Positions 1 through 8,586 of a DNA stretch of 64,000 nucleotides are shown piece by piece. The translations under genes and the position numbers were made by a program. The stretch spans positions 119,859 to 183,858 of the forward strand of contig CATQIH010000018.1 of the NCBI GenBank assembly GCA_958296015.1, in the 5' to 3' direction. Source of the stretch: Cyclobacteriaceae bacterium (GTDB lineage Bacteria; Bacteroidota; Bacteroidia; Cytophagales; Cyclobacteriaceae). Within the stretch, counting starts at the first letter, position 1, and each line of letters begins with the position of its first letter. A model generated the notes under the pieces. The model saw only the letters and a program-made list of their open reading frames with translations, ran no database searches and was not told the DNA's origin.

Positions 1-120
1 CACCAGCGTGTGTCCTTTTACAAGCGGACGGATATCCAGCAGTGCTACGGCATACTCATTTTCTGCAATGATCTGTCCTGGAATCTCGTGGTTGATGATT
101 TTGGTAAAAATGCTTGGCAT
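1..120 (-). CDS. HIT-family protein, 5' part only
   Basis: The minus strand encodes 40 residues beginning MPSIFTKIINHEIPGQIIAE and ending in VKGHTLV at the window edge. This is the typical N-terminus of a histidine-triad (HIT) nucleotide-binding protein: a conserved 'IFxKIIxxEIP' start, then an 'xAxLDIxPLxKGHTLV' strand. The family hydrolyses or binds purine nucleotides (adenosine 5'-monophosphoramidase-like) in the cytosol. The catalytic HxHxH triad lies beyond the edge and cannot be checked. The gene follows greA on the same strand, with an imperfect inverted repeat between them, so the two may be co-transcribed. Confidence 0.85.
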   Translation of the reverse strand, partial: MPSIFTKIINHEIPGQIIAENEYAVALLDIRPLVKGHTLV

Positions 121-121
121 G

Positions 122-215
122 GTGTGGGGTTTGGGATTTAGGTGTTGGGGTTTGGAAGTTAGGTTTCAGAGAAGTTTTAATGCCTAATCCCCAAACCCTA
201 ATACCTGCACTATAC
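122..215. repeat. imperfect G-rich inverted repeat between greA and the HIT gene
   Basis: A G/T-rich block (about 122-166) built on variants of 'ggtgttggggtttgg' is mirrored by a C/A-rich block (about 182-210, 'ctaatccccaaaccctaa'). The two could pair as a long imperfect hairpin. It fills the gap between greA and the HIT gene and could act as an attenuator or mRNA 3'-end structure, or be a degenerate intergenic repeat. No T-run marks it as a classic terminator. Confidence 0.45.
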
Positions 216-686
216 TATTGAAATGTTGAGTACTTCAAACTCCATAGTGCCGGCAGGTGCTTTGATCTCTGCGATTTCACCTACTTTCTTGCCCAGTAAT
301 CCTTGTCCGAACGGAGATTTGACCGATATTTTATTGGCTTTCAGATCTGCTTCTTCTTCAGAAACCAATGTATAATTCATCACCATACCGTTTTTGATGT
401 TTTTGATTTTAGCTGTAGACAAAATAGATACCTTTGAGGTATCAATGGTTGAGTTATCTATCAGGCGGGCATTGCCTACCACTTCTTCCAGCTTAGATAT
501 TTTTAGTTCTAACAGACCTTGTGCGTCTTTGGCGGCATCATATTCCGCATTTTCGCTCAGGTCACCTTTGTCTCTGGCTTCTGCAATCTGCTTGGCAATG
601 TCTGTTCTGCCCTTTGTTTTCAGTTCATTCAATTCATCTTTGAGCTTTTGTAAGCCCTCCGGTGTGTAATACGATACTTGTGCCAT
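210..686 (-). CDS. greA: transcription elongation factor GreA
   Basis: 158 residues, the usual GreA length. GreA enters the RNA polymerase secondary channel and stimulates cleavage of backtracked transcripts. The N-terminal antiparallel coiled coil (about residues 10-75) carries the acidic tip in 'DLSENAEYDAAKDAQ', and the C-terminal half is the FKBP-like domain ('SPFGQGLLGKKVGEIAEIKAPAG'). The start at 686 (MAQVSYYTPEG) matches the family. An upstream in-frame ATG at 746 would add 20 atypical residues and overlap the terminator stem at 735-757, so it was rejected. The gene lies downstream of purB on the same strand but behind a terminator, so it probably has its own promoter. Confidence 0.95.
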   Translation of the reverse strand: MAQVSYYTPEGLQKLKDELNELKTKGRTDIAKQIAEARDKGDLSENAEYDAAKDAQGLLELKISKLEEVVGNARLIDNSTIDTSKVSILSTAKIKNIKNGMVMNYTLVSEEEADLKANKISVKSPFGQGLLGKKVGEIAEIKAPAGTMEFEVLNISIV

Positions 687-721
687 AATGGTAATAATTA
701 ATAAACAGCGTTGACAACTAT

Positions 722-757
722 ATAAAAAATAAAGAACGGCCTGCAAAAGCGGCCGTT
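722..757 (-). terminator. rho-independent terminator upstream of greA (end of purB unit)
   Basis: On the minus strand a stem AACGGCC (751-757) pairs with GGCCGTT (735-741) around a short loop, followed by a T-rich tract (722-733). It lies between purB and greA and would end transcripts arriving from purB. Confidence 0.7.
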
Positions 758-975
758 GCTTGATAGGTACTGCTCGTAAGTTTTAAAATTTTAACTGGTA
801 AACGCGCTTTCCCGCAGCTATTTACCAAAGCATATCTCTACAAAATTAACGATATTCTACGATTTTATCAAATAACGTTATTTCCTGTCAGGAAGTTTTA
901 GTAATGCGATAATTTTAGATCGGAGACCGAAGACCGAAGTTTTTTTAACTTCCAACTCCCGACTTCCCGCTTCTT

Positions 976-2319
976 TCAAACGCCAATATAGTTAAACGGC
1001 GTGATGGCTAAGAGTTCCTGCTTTACTTCCTCTGTCACTTCCAGCGTATTGATAAACTTTTTGATGGCTCCCTGGGTGATTTTTTCATGGTTGCGGGTCA
1101 GGGTTTTAAGGGTTTCGTAGGGCTTGGGATAACCTTCACGTCTCAAAATCGTCTGGATAGCTTCTGCCAGCACCACCCAGTTTTCTTCCAGTTCATCGTG
1201 GATAGCTTCCTGGTTCACCTCAAGCTTATGTAGCCCTTTGGTCAGCGATTGCAACGCAATAAGGCTATGCCCGATGGGCACGCCAACGTTCCTGAGCACT
1301 GTGGAGTCGGTCAGGTCGCGCTGGAGTCTGGAAATGGGTAGTTTGGCCGCCAGGTGTTCAAAAATAGCATTGGCCATGCCCAGGTTGCCTTCGGCATTCT
1401 CAAAGTCGATCGGGTTCACCTTGTGCGGCATGGCCGAGGAACCTATTTCGCCTTCTACAATTCTTTGTTTGAAGTAATTGATAGACACATACTGCCACAC
1501 ATCGCGGCTGAAATCCAGTAAAATGGTGTTGATCCTCTTAAGGTTATCAAACAGAGCGGCCAGGAAATCATAGTGTTCAATCTGGGTGGTGGGATGGCTA
1601 CGCTGTAGGCCCAAATGTTCTTGCGTGAAGTGATTACCAAAAGCTACCCAGTCGATCTGCGGATAGGCGACGGCATGGGCATTGAAATTGCCGGTAGCAC
1701 CCCCAAACTTAGCCACATGCGGCAGCGATTTTAGCAATGCTATCTGCTGAATGAGTCTTTCATGAAACACCAGCCATTCTTTTCCCAGTCGGGTAGGAGA
1801 AGCCGGTTGGCCGTGGGTGCGGGCCAGCATCGGGATATGTTTCCACGCATCAGCCTGCTCACTGAGTAAAGTCACCACATCATCGAGCATCGGAAGATAT
1901 ACTTCGTTGAGTGCTTCCTGTATAGCATAGGGGATAGCCGTATTATTGATATCCTGCGAGGTAAGGCCAAAATGTATGAACTCTTGCTGGCTGCCTACCC
2001 CCAGCGCATCAAACTTTTCCTTTAGAAAATACTCTACCGCCTTCACATCATGGTTGGTGGTCTTCTCAATATCTTTGATCTGCAAGGCATCGGTTTCATC
2101 GAAGTTCTCAAAAATATCGCGCAGCGACGGAAAAAGGTCAGCATCAATATTCTCAAGCTGAGGGAGCGGGAGTTCACATAAAGCAATAAAATATTCAATT
2201 TCTACCATCACCCGGTAGCGGATCAGCGCATATTCGGAGAAGTAGGGCGACAGGTCTTTGGTATGTCTTCTATAGCGGCCATCTATCGGTGAAACGGCAG
2301 TTAGGGTATTCAATTCCAT
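976..2319 (-). CDS. purB: adenylosuccinate lyase
   Basis: 447 residues, close to the E. coli PurB type (456). It catalyses two beta-eliminations in purine synthesis: SAICAR to AICAR plus fumarate, and adenylosuccinate to AMP plus fumarate. The fumarase/aspartase superfamily signature 'GSSAMPHKVNPIDFENAEGN' with its flexible-loop catalytic Ser is intact, as is the 'TSQDINNTA' segment and the 'ARTHGQPASPTRLGKE' His region. The N-terminus 'LTAVSPIDGRYRRHTKDLSPYFSEYALIRYRV' is typical. The gene is monocistronic or leads toward greA, which is separated by a terminator. Nothing is missing. Confidence 0.96.
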   Translation of the reverse strand: MELNTLTAVSPIDGRYRRHTKDLSPYFSEYALIRYRVMVEIEYFIALCELPLPQLENIDADLFPSLRDIFENFDETDALQIKDIEKTTNHDVKAVEYFLKEKFDALGVGSQQEFIHFGLTSQDINNTAIPYAIQEALNEVYLPMLDDVVTLLSEQADAWKHIPMLARTHGQPASPTRLGKEWLVFHERLIQQIALLKSLPHVAKFGGATGNFNAHAVAYPQIDWVAFGNHFTQEHLGLQRSHPTTQIEHYDFLAALFDNLKRINTILLDFSRDVWQYVSINYFKQRIVEGEIGSSAMPHKVNPIDFENAEGNLGMANAIFEHLAAKLPISRLQRDLTDSTVLRNVGVPIGHSLIALQSLTKGLHKLEVNQEAIHDELEENWVVLAEAIQTILRREGYPKPYETLKTLTRNHEKITQGAIKKFINTLEVTEEVKQELLAITPFNYIGV

Positions 2320-2340
2320 AAGGGCAGTTCAATTTTGGGG

Positions 2341-2348
2341 CAAAGTTA
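2341..2348 (-). promoter_or_regulatory. putative -7 box of the purB promoter
   Basis: On the minus strand TAACTTTG fits the Bacteroidota TAnnTTTG -7 consensus and lies 22 bp upstream of the purB ATG. No clear TTG -33 box was seen, so support is modest. Confidence 0.35.
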
Positions 2349-2600
2349 ACAGTATTTGTTGTGATTGGTATAAATACCTGAATTATTAGCCACCCAAGCT
2401 TGTTTATATGCCTGATTTGCTATTCTTATAAACTGATACGAATCCGTAACCGTATTTTGCCGTTGATAAGTAAATAACCCAAGGTTTATAATACCTTGAT
2501 TTAAAATAATCTAGCACAGCGGATGCTTGCGCTAGTAGTTAATGAAAACTATTATTCGCAATCCGGTTGTCAAATATTCACTACAAACTGATTCTACAGC

Positions 2601-3779
2601 GTGCTTTTTAATCTGTTCAATAAAAAACAAAAGTCCGAAGAGGGCAAACCTGACCGCTACCACGAGCTGACGGTGAAGGAAGTGGTCCGTGAAACACCGG
2701 AAGCCATCACCATTGTCTTTGAAAAACCAGCGCGGCAGATGGATTATGAGCCAGGGCAGTTCCTCACCCTAATCATCCCTGTAGATGGAAAAGAAGTCAG
2801 GCGGTCTTACTCTTTGTGCTCTTCGCCGCTCACCGAGGCACATCCTGCCGTCACCGTCAAGCGGGTAGCTTCCGGCAGTGTGTCCAACTACCTCAATGAT
2901 ACGCTCAAACCCGGCAACAAAGTGCGGGTGATGGAGCCTATGGGTAACTTCACAACCAATCTGGATGTAGCCAATGAGCGGCATGTGGTGATGTTTGGCG
3001 GAGGAAGCGGCATCACCCCCCTGATGTCGCTGATCAAAGCATTGTTGCATGTGGAACCCAAATCCCAGGTGTCACTCATCTATGCCAACCGGCATAAAGA
3101 GAGCATTATCTTCAGGCAGCAACTGCATGATTTGCAGGCGCAGCACCCGGAGCGTTTTCAGGTGCGGCATGTGCTAGAAGATGCGTCTGCTGAGATAGAA
3201 TGCCAGCCTGGTATGATCAGCGCAGCACTGCTGCCTGATTTGCTGAGTAACTTGGCTTTCCATGAGCCAGTAAGCGATTATTTTATCTGTGGCCCACAAG
3301 GTATGATGGCAGAGGTGACGCAAGGATTGCATACGCTAAACATACCGACGCATCAAATCCACAAGGAAAGCTTTGTGTCCGGTAGTGCTGATAAGGCTGC
3401 AAAAGCCTTAGCAACCGAAGAAACGGAGAACAAGGCACCCACCGCTACTTGGGATACCAGCTCGTCGCCCGGTGCCTACAACACCAATAAAGAGCAAACT
3501 TCTGAAACCCACGAAGTGACGGTGATCTACGACGGAGAAACCTACAAGTTTGCCGTAGACCCACAGAGTTCTATTCTGCAAACTGCGCTTGCCCTGGACA
3601 TCGACCTGCCCTACTCCTGCCAAAGTGGTATGTGTACCGCCTGCATGGGCAAATGTACCTCCGGCCGTATCAAACTGGACGATGATGACAGCCTGACACA
3701 AGATGACCTCAAGCAAGGCTTTGTCCTCACCTGTGTCGGTCATCCGCTCACTTCCGATGTAGTGATAGAAATAGAGTAG
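2601..3779 (+). CDS. ferredoxin-NADP reductase-like flavoprotein with C-terminal 2Fe-2S domain (PaaE-like)
   Basis: 392 residues from a GTG start. The protein should pass electrons between NAD(P)H, FAD and a plant-type [2Fe-2S] cluster. The FAD-binding barrel carries 'RRSYSLCSSP' (about residues 70-80). The nucleotide-binding domain carries 'GGGSGITPLMSL' (about 133-145) and 'YFICGPQGMM'. A linker near residues 260-300 leads to the ferredoxin domain with Cys spacing CX4CX2CX29C ('CQSGMCTAC' and 'VLTCVGHP'). The same order is found in PaaE of the phenylacetyl-CoA epoxidase and in HmpX-like reductases. No paa genes are nearby, so the electron acceptor cannot be named. The M3 peptidase follows after a palindrome. 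Confidence 0.85.
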   Translation: MLFNLFNKKQKSEEGKPDRYHELTVKEVVRETPEAITIVFEKPARQMDYEPGQFLTLIIPVDGKEVRRSYSLCSSPLTEAHPAVTVKRVASGSVSNYLNDTLKPGNKVRVMEPMGNFTTNLDVANERHVVMFGGGSGITPLMSLIKALLHVEPKSQVSLIYANRHKESIIFRQQLHDLQAQHPERFQVRHVLEDASAEIECQPGMISAALLPDLLSNLAFHEPVSDYFICGPQGMMAEVTQGLHTLNIPTHQIHKESFVSGSADKAAKALATEETENKAPTATWDTSSSPGAYNTNKEQTSETHEVTVIYDGETYKFAVDPQSSILQTALALDIDLPYSCQSGMCTACMGKCTSGRIKLDDDDSLTQDDLKQGFVLTCVGHPLTSDVVIEIE

Positions 3780-3782
3780 TAA

Positions 3783-3802
3783 AGACGCGATTAATCGCGT
3801 CT
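3783..3802. repeat. 20-bp perfect palindrome
   Basis: AGACGCGATT is followed directly by its exact reverse complement AATCGCGTCT, 3 bp after the reductase stop codon region and 17 bp before the M3 peptidase start. There is no T-run after it. It could be a transcript-end hairpin, a dispersed repeat or a protein-binding site. Confidence 0.7.
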
Positions 3803-3819
3803 CATCAAACAATAAAACA

Positions 3820-5550
3820 ATGATAGAACAACAAGACATTACTTTACCGCCAAAAAGAGTGCGGATATTTTTGCCGCAGACTTTTGAAGTGACCACCTGG
3901 GAAGCAGTCAAACCCTATTTTGATAATCTGCTGGACCGGAAAATCAGTTCGGCAGAAGAACTCAGGAAATGGTTTGCCGATCGCAGCGAACTGGAAGCAG
4001 TGCTTTCGGAAAACCTGGGCTGGCGGTACATCCACATGACCTGCGATACCACGGATGAACAAGCCAGGGAAAGCTTCAATGAATTTATTACGCAGATAGA
4101 ACCCAAAATCGCTCCGGTAAGTAATGAGTTGAACAAAAAGGCACTGGCGAGTTCGTATCTCAAAGAACTCAAAGCAGTGGAAGGCTACCCCATCATGATC
4201 AGAGAATTGGAAAAGGATGCCAAAATTTTTAGAGAAGCAAACGTGCCGCTTAGCACGGAGGAGCAGCAGGAAGCGCAAAAATTTGGCGTGATCTCCGGTG
4301 CCATGACCGTGGAGATCAACGGTCAGGAAATGACACTTCCACAGGCCGGTAACCTGCTGGAGTCTACCGACCGTGAGGTGCGGGAAGATGCCTGGCAAAA
4401 AATATCCCACAGAAGGCTGCAAGATAAAGAGGAACTGGATACGCTGTATACCAAACTCATCAGCATCCGCCACCAAATGGCGAAAAATGCAGACTTTAAG
4501 AATTACCGCGACTATATGTTCTCTGCCATGGGCCGGTTTGATTACACGCCGGAAGACTGTTTCCAGTTTCACCAGGCCGTAGAAAAAGAAGTGGTGCCAA
4601 TGCTCAATGAACTGTCGGTCCGGCGGAAAATCACCCTACAACTGGGCGAGCTCCGGCCCTGGGACAAAGCCGTAGATCCTGCCGGCCTGCCACCGCTCAA
4701 GCCTTTTGCCACAGCAAAAGAACTCACTGACAAAACGGTCCGCTGCTTCAACAAGCTGGATACATATCTGGGTGAACGTATCGCCATCATGCAGGCGATG
4801 GGGCACCTCGATCTGGAATCGCGCAAGGGCAAAGCACCGGGAGGATACAACTATCCACTGTCGGAAACCGGCGTGCCGTTTATCTTCATGAATGCCACTT
4901 CTAATCTGCGCGATATGGTCACCATCCTGCACGAAGGAGGCCATGCTGTGCATTCCTTCCTGACCCGAGACCTGGAACTGGTGAATTTTCAGCATGTGCC
5001 TTCCGAAATAGCCGAGCTGGCTTCTATGTCTATGGAACTGATCTCGATGGACTATTGGGAACTGTTCTTTGATAACGAAGAAGACCTGAATCGTGCCAAG
5101 CGTGAGCACCTGGAACAGATCATTGGTACGCTGCCCTGGGTGGCACTGATAGATAAGTTTCAGCATTGGGTGTACGAACATCCCGAGCATAGCATAGAAG
5201 AAAGGCTAGACTACTGGAATAGTATTTTTGAAGCCTTTTCCGATAATATCACCGACTGGCGCGGACTGGAAACAGAAAAGAGCTATCTGTGGCAGAAGCA
5301 GCTTCATCTGTACGAAGTACCCTTTTACTACATAGAATATGGCTTTGCACAACTGGGTGCTATCGCCGTCTGGAAAAACTATAGAAATAATCCGGAAAAA
5401 GGACTGGAAGGTTATAAAAATGCCCTTCAACTCGGCTACACACAATCTATCTCTGAGGTGTATGAAGCCGCACATATTAAATTTGATTTTAGTCCCAACT
5501 ATATTAGCTCTCTGATGCGCTTTGTGCGGGATGAACTGGACAAACTCTGA
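3820..5550 (+). CDS. M3 family oligoendopeptidase
   Basis: 576 residues, the usual length for the PepF/M3B-like group. It is a zinc metallopeptidase that cleaves short peptides in the cytosol. The metal site HEGGH is at residues 371-375 in 'TILHEGGHAVHSF', with a downstream Glu helix 'PSEIAELASMSMEL' supplying the third ligand. The C-terminal 'YYIEYGFAQLGAIAVW' region with conserved Tyr residues is also typical. There is no signal peptide. It is preceded by the reductase gene and followed by its own terminator, so read-through from the reductase is possible but not required. Confidence 0.93.
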   Translation: MIEQQDITLPPKRVRIFLPQTFEVTTWEAVKPYFDNLLDRKISSAEELRKWFADRSELEAVLSENLGWRYIHMTCDTTDEQARESFNEFITQIEPKIAPVSNELNKKALASSYLKELKAVEGYPIMIRELEKDAKIFREANVPLSTEEQQEAQKFGVISGAMTVEINGQEMTLPQAGNLLESTDREVREDAWQKISHRRLQDKEELDTLYTKLISIRHQMAKNADFKNYRDYMFSAMGRFDYTPEDCFQFHQAVEKEVVPMLNELSVRRKITLQLGELRPWDKAVDPAGLPPLKPFATAKELTDKTVRCFNKLDTYLGERIAIMQAMGHLDLESRKGKAPGGYNYPLSETGVPFIFMNATSNLRDMVTILHEGGHAVHSFLTRDLELVNFQHVPSEIAELASMSMELISMDYWELFFDNEEDLNRAKREHLEQIIGTLPWVALIDKFQHWVYEHPEHSIEERLDYWNSIFEAFSDNITDWRGLETEKSYLWQKQLHLYEVPFYYIEYGFAQLGAIAVWKNYRNNPEKGLEGYKNALQLGYTQSISEVYEAAHIKFDFSPNYISSLMRFVRDELDKL

Positions 5551-5571
5551 AATAAACCTGAAACCACCACG

Positions 5572-5604
5572 AAGCCGGTCTGTTGCAACGCGATCGGCTT
5601 TTTT
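5572..5604 (+). terminator. terminator after the M3 peptidase
   Basis: Stem AAGCCGGTC (5572-5580) pairs with GATCGGCTT (5592-5600), one mismatch, followed by a T-run to 5604. The loop contains the small palindrome GTTGCAAC. Confidence 0.75.
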
Positions 5605-5760
5605 ATTGACCTGGTTTTCAACAATATGTTATGCATGCATAATTCTTTTCGGGAACCTATTGGTTAGTTAATATTTTTTAATAATTTGACCTTTAAATAA
5701 AAATATGATAGTTTATCTAGGTTGAAATGTTACTTTATTGCGAAAAACTAATAATCCGGT

Positions 5761-8565
5761 ATGAAGGAAAAACGACAAAAGCTTAGCTTCCTGTTCTTTG
5801 TATGGCTGGTAGGGGTGGCATCCGTATATGCACAAAGCACCACCGTATCTGGTAAAGTAACGGAAAGTGCTACCGGCGATCCGCTGGTAGGGGTCAATAT
5901 TCTGCTGAAAGGCAAAGTAACCGGCACCATCACCAACCTGAATGGTGAATTTAGGCTGGAAGTGAACGAAAACCCACCATTTACACTAACCATTTCCAGC
6001 GTTGGCTATGCCTCACAGGAAGTGGAAGTGAACAATCAGACAGGCAACCTGAACATTGCATTGGAAGAACAGTCATTGCTGGGCAGGGAAGTAGTAGTCT
6101 CTGCTTCCAGAATAGAGCAGAGCATCTTAGAGTCGCCGGTGTCTGTAGAAAAGATGGATATACGCGACATCCAGCAAGCCGCTGCTCCCAGCTTCTACGA
6201 CCAGATCGTCAACCTGAAGGGCATCGACGTGAGTGCGCAAAGCTTGACGTTCAAGTCTATCAACCCCCGGGGCTTTGGTGCCAACGGCAACGTGCGTACC
6301 GTGCAACTCATCGATGGCATTGATAACCAGTCGCCTGGCCTCAACTTTCCGGTGGGCAACATCACGGGTATCAGTGAACTGGATGTGGAAAGCGTGGAGA
6401 TACTACCGGGTGCATCTTCTGCCCTGTATGGTCCCAACGCCATCAACGGCATCATCCTGATGAACAGCAAAAGCCCGTTTGAATACCAGGGGCTAAGTGC
6501 GATGGTGAAAATAGGGGTGAACCACGTGGATGGAGAAGATGCTGACGCTTCGCTGTACCAAAATTATGGCCTGCGGTATGCCAGGGCTTTCAACAATAAG
6601 TTTGCCTTCAAAGTGACTGCGGAATACCTCAAAGCACAGGATTTTGTAGGCGTAGACTACCGCGATGCCAGCGGTATTGTGGAGCGTAGCCCGGACGTAG
6701 ACCCAAACAATCGTGCTAATCTGAGAACGTACGATGGCGTAAACGTATATGGCGATCCGCTGGTGAATGTAGCCTCTGCGGCGCAGCAAAGCCTGGGCAC
6801 ACTGGCACCGGTAGCTGTGCTGCCCTTCGATGAACGTGGTGATTTTACGCCTACCGGGTATACCGAAAAATCTATCATAGACAATACCACCGAAAGCCTC
6901 AAACTAGGTGCTGCGCTGCATTACCGCATCAACGACAATCTGGTAGCCATCGCACAGTACAATCAGGGGTTTGGCAGTACGGTCTATACGGCCAACGACC
7001 GCTTTGTGCTGAATGGCTTCACAATCCGCACGGCAAAGCTGGAACTGCGCAGCAGTAACTTTTTTCTACGCGCGTACACCACGCAGGAAAATTCTGGCGA
7101 TAGCTACGCCGCCAATACGCTGGCCTCGCTGATCAATAAAGAAACCACCATTCCGGCCTATGTTGGCACTTTTGCCAATGACCGCCTACAGGGAAAAAGT
7201 ATCGAGCAGGCGCACGAAGATGCCAGGGTAGTCAGCGACCTGGTAAGAACAAATATCCTGAGCAACGGACGTTTTCAGCAACTATACGACTCGCTCCGCG
7301 CTGTGCCGATCTCCGAAGGCGGGGCCAAATTTCTGGATAAAACCAGCCTGTGGCATTACGAAGGGATGTATAACCTGAGAGACCAGATCAGCTTTGCCGA
7401 AGTCATCGTAGGAGGAAACTTCCGGCGGTATGCATTGGTATCTGACGGTACGCTGTTTGCCTTGCAGGATAACGGAAAAGAATTTACCATTGATGAATTT
7501 GGAGTTTACGCACAGGCGACCAAAAAGCTGCTCAGTGAAGCCCTGGATCTGACCGCCTCGGTGCGCTTCGACAAAAACGAATACTTCACCGGGCAGTTCT
7601 CGCCTCGCGTGTCGGGTGTGTATACGTTGCAGGGCAATCATAATTTTAGAGCCTCTTTTCAGCGCGGGTTCCGTATTCCAACCACGCAAGACCAGTTTAT
7701 CGACCTGGATGTGGTCACCAGAAGGCTGGTTGGCAGCAATGATGTGCTGATAGACCGGTATAATTTTGAGAAAAACACAGTATACACCACGCCCAGCGTG
7801 CAGGCAGCACAGCAAAATTTTCAGGCTACCGGCGATCTTGCCGCTTCCGTAGCCATGCTGGATTCTGTGGAATTTCAAAAGTTCAGGACAGAAAAGGTCA
7901 ACACGTTTGAGGTAGGCTACAAAGGACTGATCAATAATAAATTACTCATCGACGGCTACTATTACTTCAGCTCCTACCGCGATTTTATTGCAGAAGTGGA
8001 TTTTACCCAAACTGCCGTTGGCGGAACCGATGATCAGCCGCCTTATGCAGGCCCGGCTAATCCCGAAGGCATCGTACGGCAAACGGTTGGCACCCAGCGA
8101 TTTGGCTTTGATGTAAATGCAGATGGCACCGTCAACACACATGGCTTTGCCGCAAGTATGGACTATTCGCTGGCCCGCGGCTATACCATCGGTGGAAATG
8201 TAGCCTACAACAAACTACTGAATCAACAGCAACTCATCGATCAGGGCTACAGAGCAGCCTATAATACACCCGACTGGCGGTACAACATCCGTTTTTCCAA
8301 CAGAAAACTGACCGATAACTTCGGGTTCAACCTGGTATGGCGTTGGCAGAATGCATTTCTGTGGGAATCTTCCTTTGGTGCAGGCATCATTCCTGCCTAT
8401 CAAACCTTAGATGTACAATTTAGCTACAAACTGACCGCCCTGAAATCCGTGTTGAAGCTGGGTGGTTCGAACGTACTCAACGAGCGGTACACCACATCGT
8501 TTGGCAATCCACGCTTTGGAGCACTGTATTACCTGAGTCTTACTTTTGACGAATTTTTGAATTAA
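5761..8565 (+). CDS. TonB-dependent receptor with carboxypeptidase-D-like regulatory domain
   Basis: 934 residues with a signal peptide ending at 'VASVYAQ' (about residue 25). The CarboxypepD_reg-like beta-sandwich is 'VSGKVTESATGDPLVGVNILL' (about 28-110). Next is the plug domain with 'RGFGANGNVRTVQLIDGIDNQ' and 'EILPGASSALYGPNAINGIILMNSK'. A 22-strand barrel follows and ends in the aromatic-rich 'GALYYLSLTFDEF'. It is an outer-membrane active transporter energised by TonB. A gene for an SGNH-hydrolase lipoprotein begins about 20 bp downstream, a recurring Bacteroidota pairing. This suggests the surface hydrolase releases or processes the ligand that is taken up. The substrate is unknown; it is not of the SusC type. 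Confidence 0.9.
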   Translation: MKEKRQKLSFLFFVWLVGVASVYAQSTTVSGKVTESATGDPLVGVNILLKGKVTGTITNLNGEFRLEVNENPPFTLTISSVGYASQEVEVNNQTGNLNIALEEQSLLGREVVVSASRIEQSILESPVSVEKMDIRDIQQAAAPSFYDQIVNLKGIDVSAQSLTFKSINPRGFGANGNVRTVQLIDGIDNQSPGLNFPVGNITGISELDVESVEILPGASSALYGPNAINGIILMNSKSPFEYQGLSAMVKIGVNHVDGEDADASLYQNYGLRYARAFNNKFAFKVTAEYLKAQDFVGVDYRDASGIVERSPDVDPNNRANLRTYDGVNVYGDPLVNVASAAQQSLGTLAPVAVLPFDERGDFTPTGYTEKSIIDNTTESLKLGAALHYRINDNLVAIAQYNQGFGSTVYTANDRFVLNGFTIRTAKLELRSSNFFLRAYTTQENSGDSYAANTLASLINKETTIPAYVGTFANDRLQGKSIEQAHEDARVVSDLVRTNILSNGRFQQLYDSLRAVPISEGGAKFLDKTSLWHYEGMYNLRDQISFAEVIVGGNFRRYALVSDGTLFALQDNGKEFTIDEFGVYAQATKKLLSEALDLTASVRFDKNEYFTGQFSPRVSGVYTLQGNHNFRASFQRGFRIPTTQDQFIDLDVVTRRLVGSNDVLIDRYNFEKNTVYTTPSVQAAQQNFQATGDLAASVAMLDSVEFQKFRTEKVNTFEVGYKGLINNKLLIDGYYYFSSYRDFIAEVDFTQTAVGGTDDQPPYAGPANPEGIVRQTVGTQRFGFDVNADGTVNTHGFAASMDYSLARGYTIGGNVAYNKLLNQQQLIDQGYRAAYNTPDWRYNIRFSNRKLTDNFGFNLVWRWQNAFLWESSFGAGIIPAYQTLDVQFSYKLTALKSVLKLGGSNVLNERYTTSFGNPRFGALYYLSLTFDEFLN

Positions 8566-8586
8566 TAGCCTTTGGCTTTCCTGTTT

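Noticed and set aside
780..835. TGGTAAA/TTTACCA inverted repeat between purB and greA as a second terminator
   Set aside because: Short stem, 20-nt loop and no T-run in either direction.
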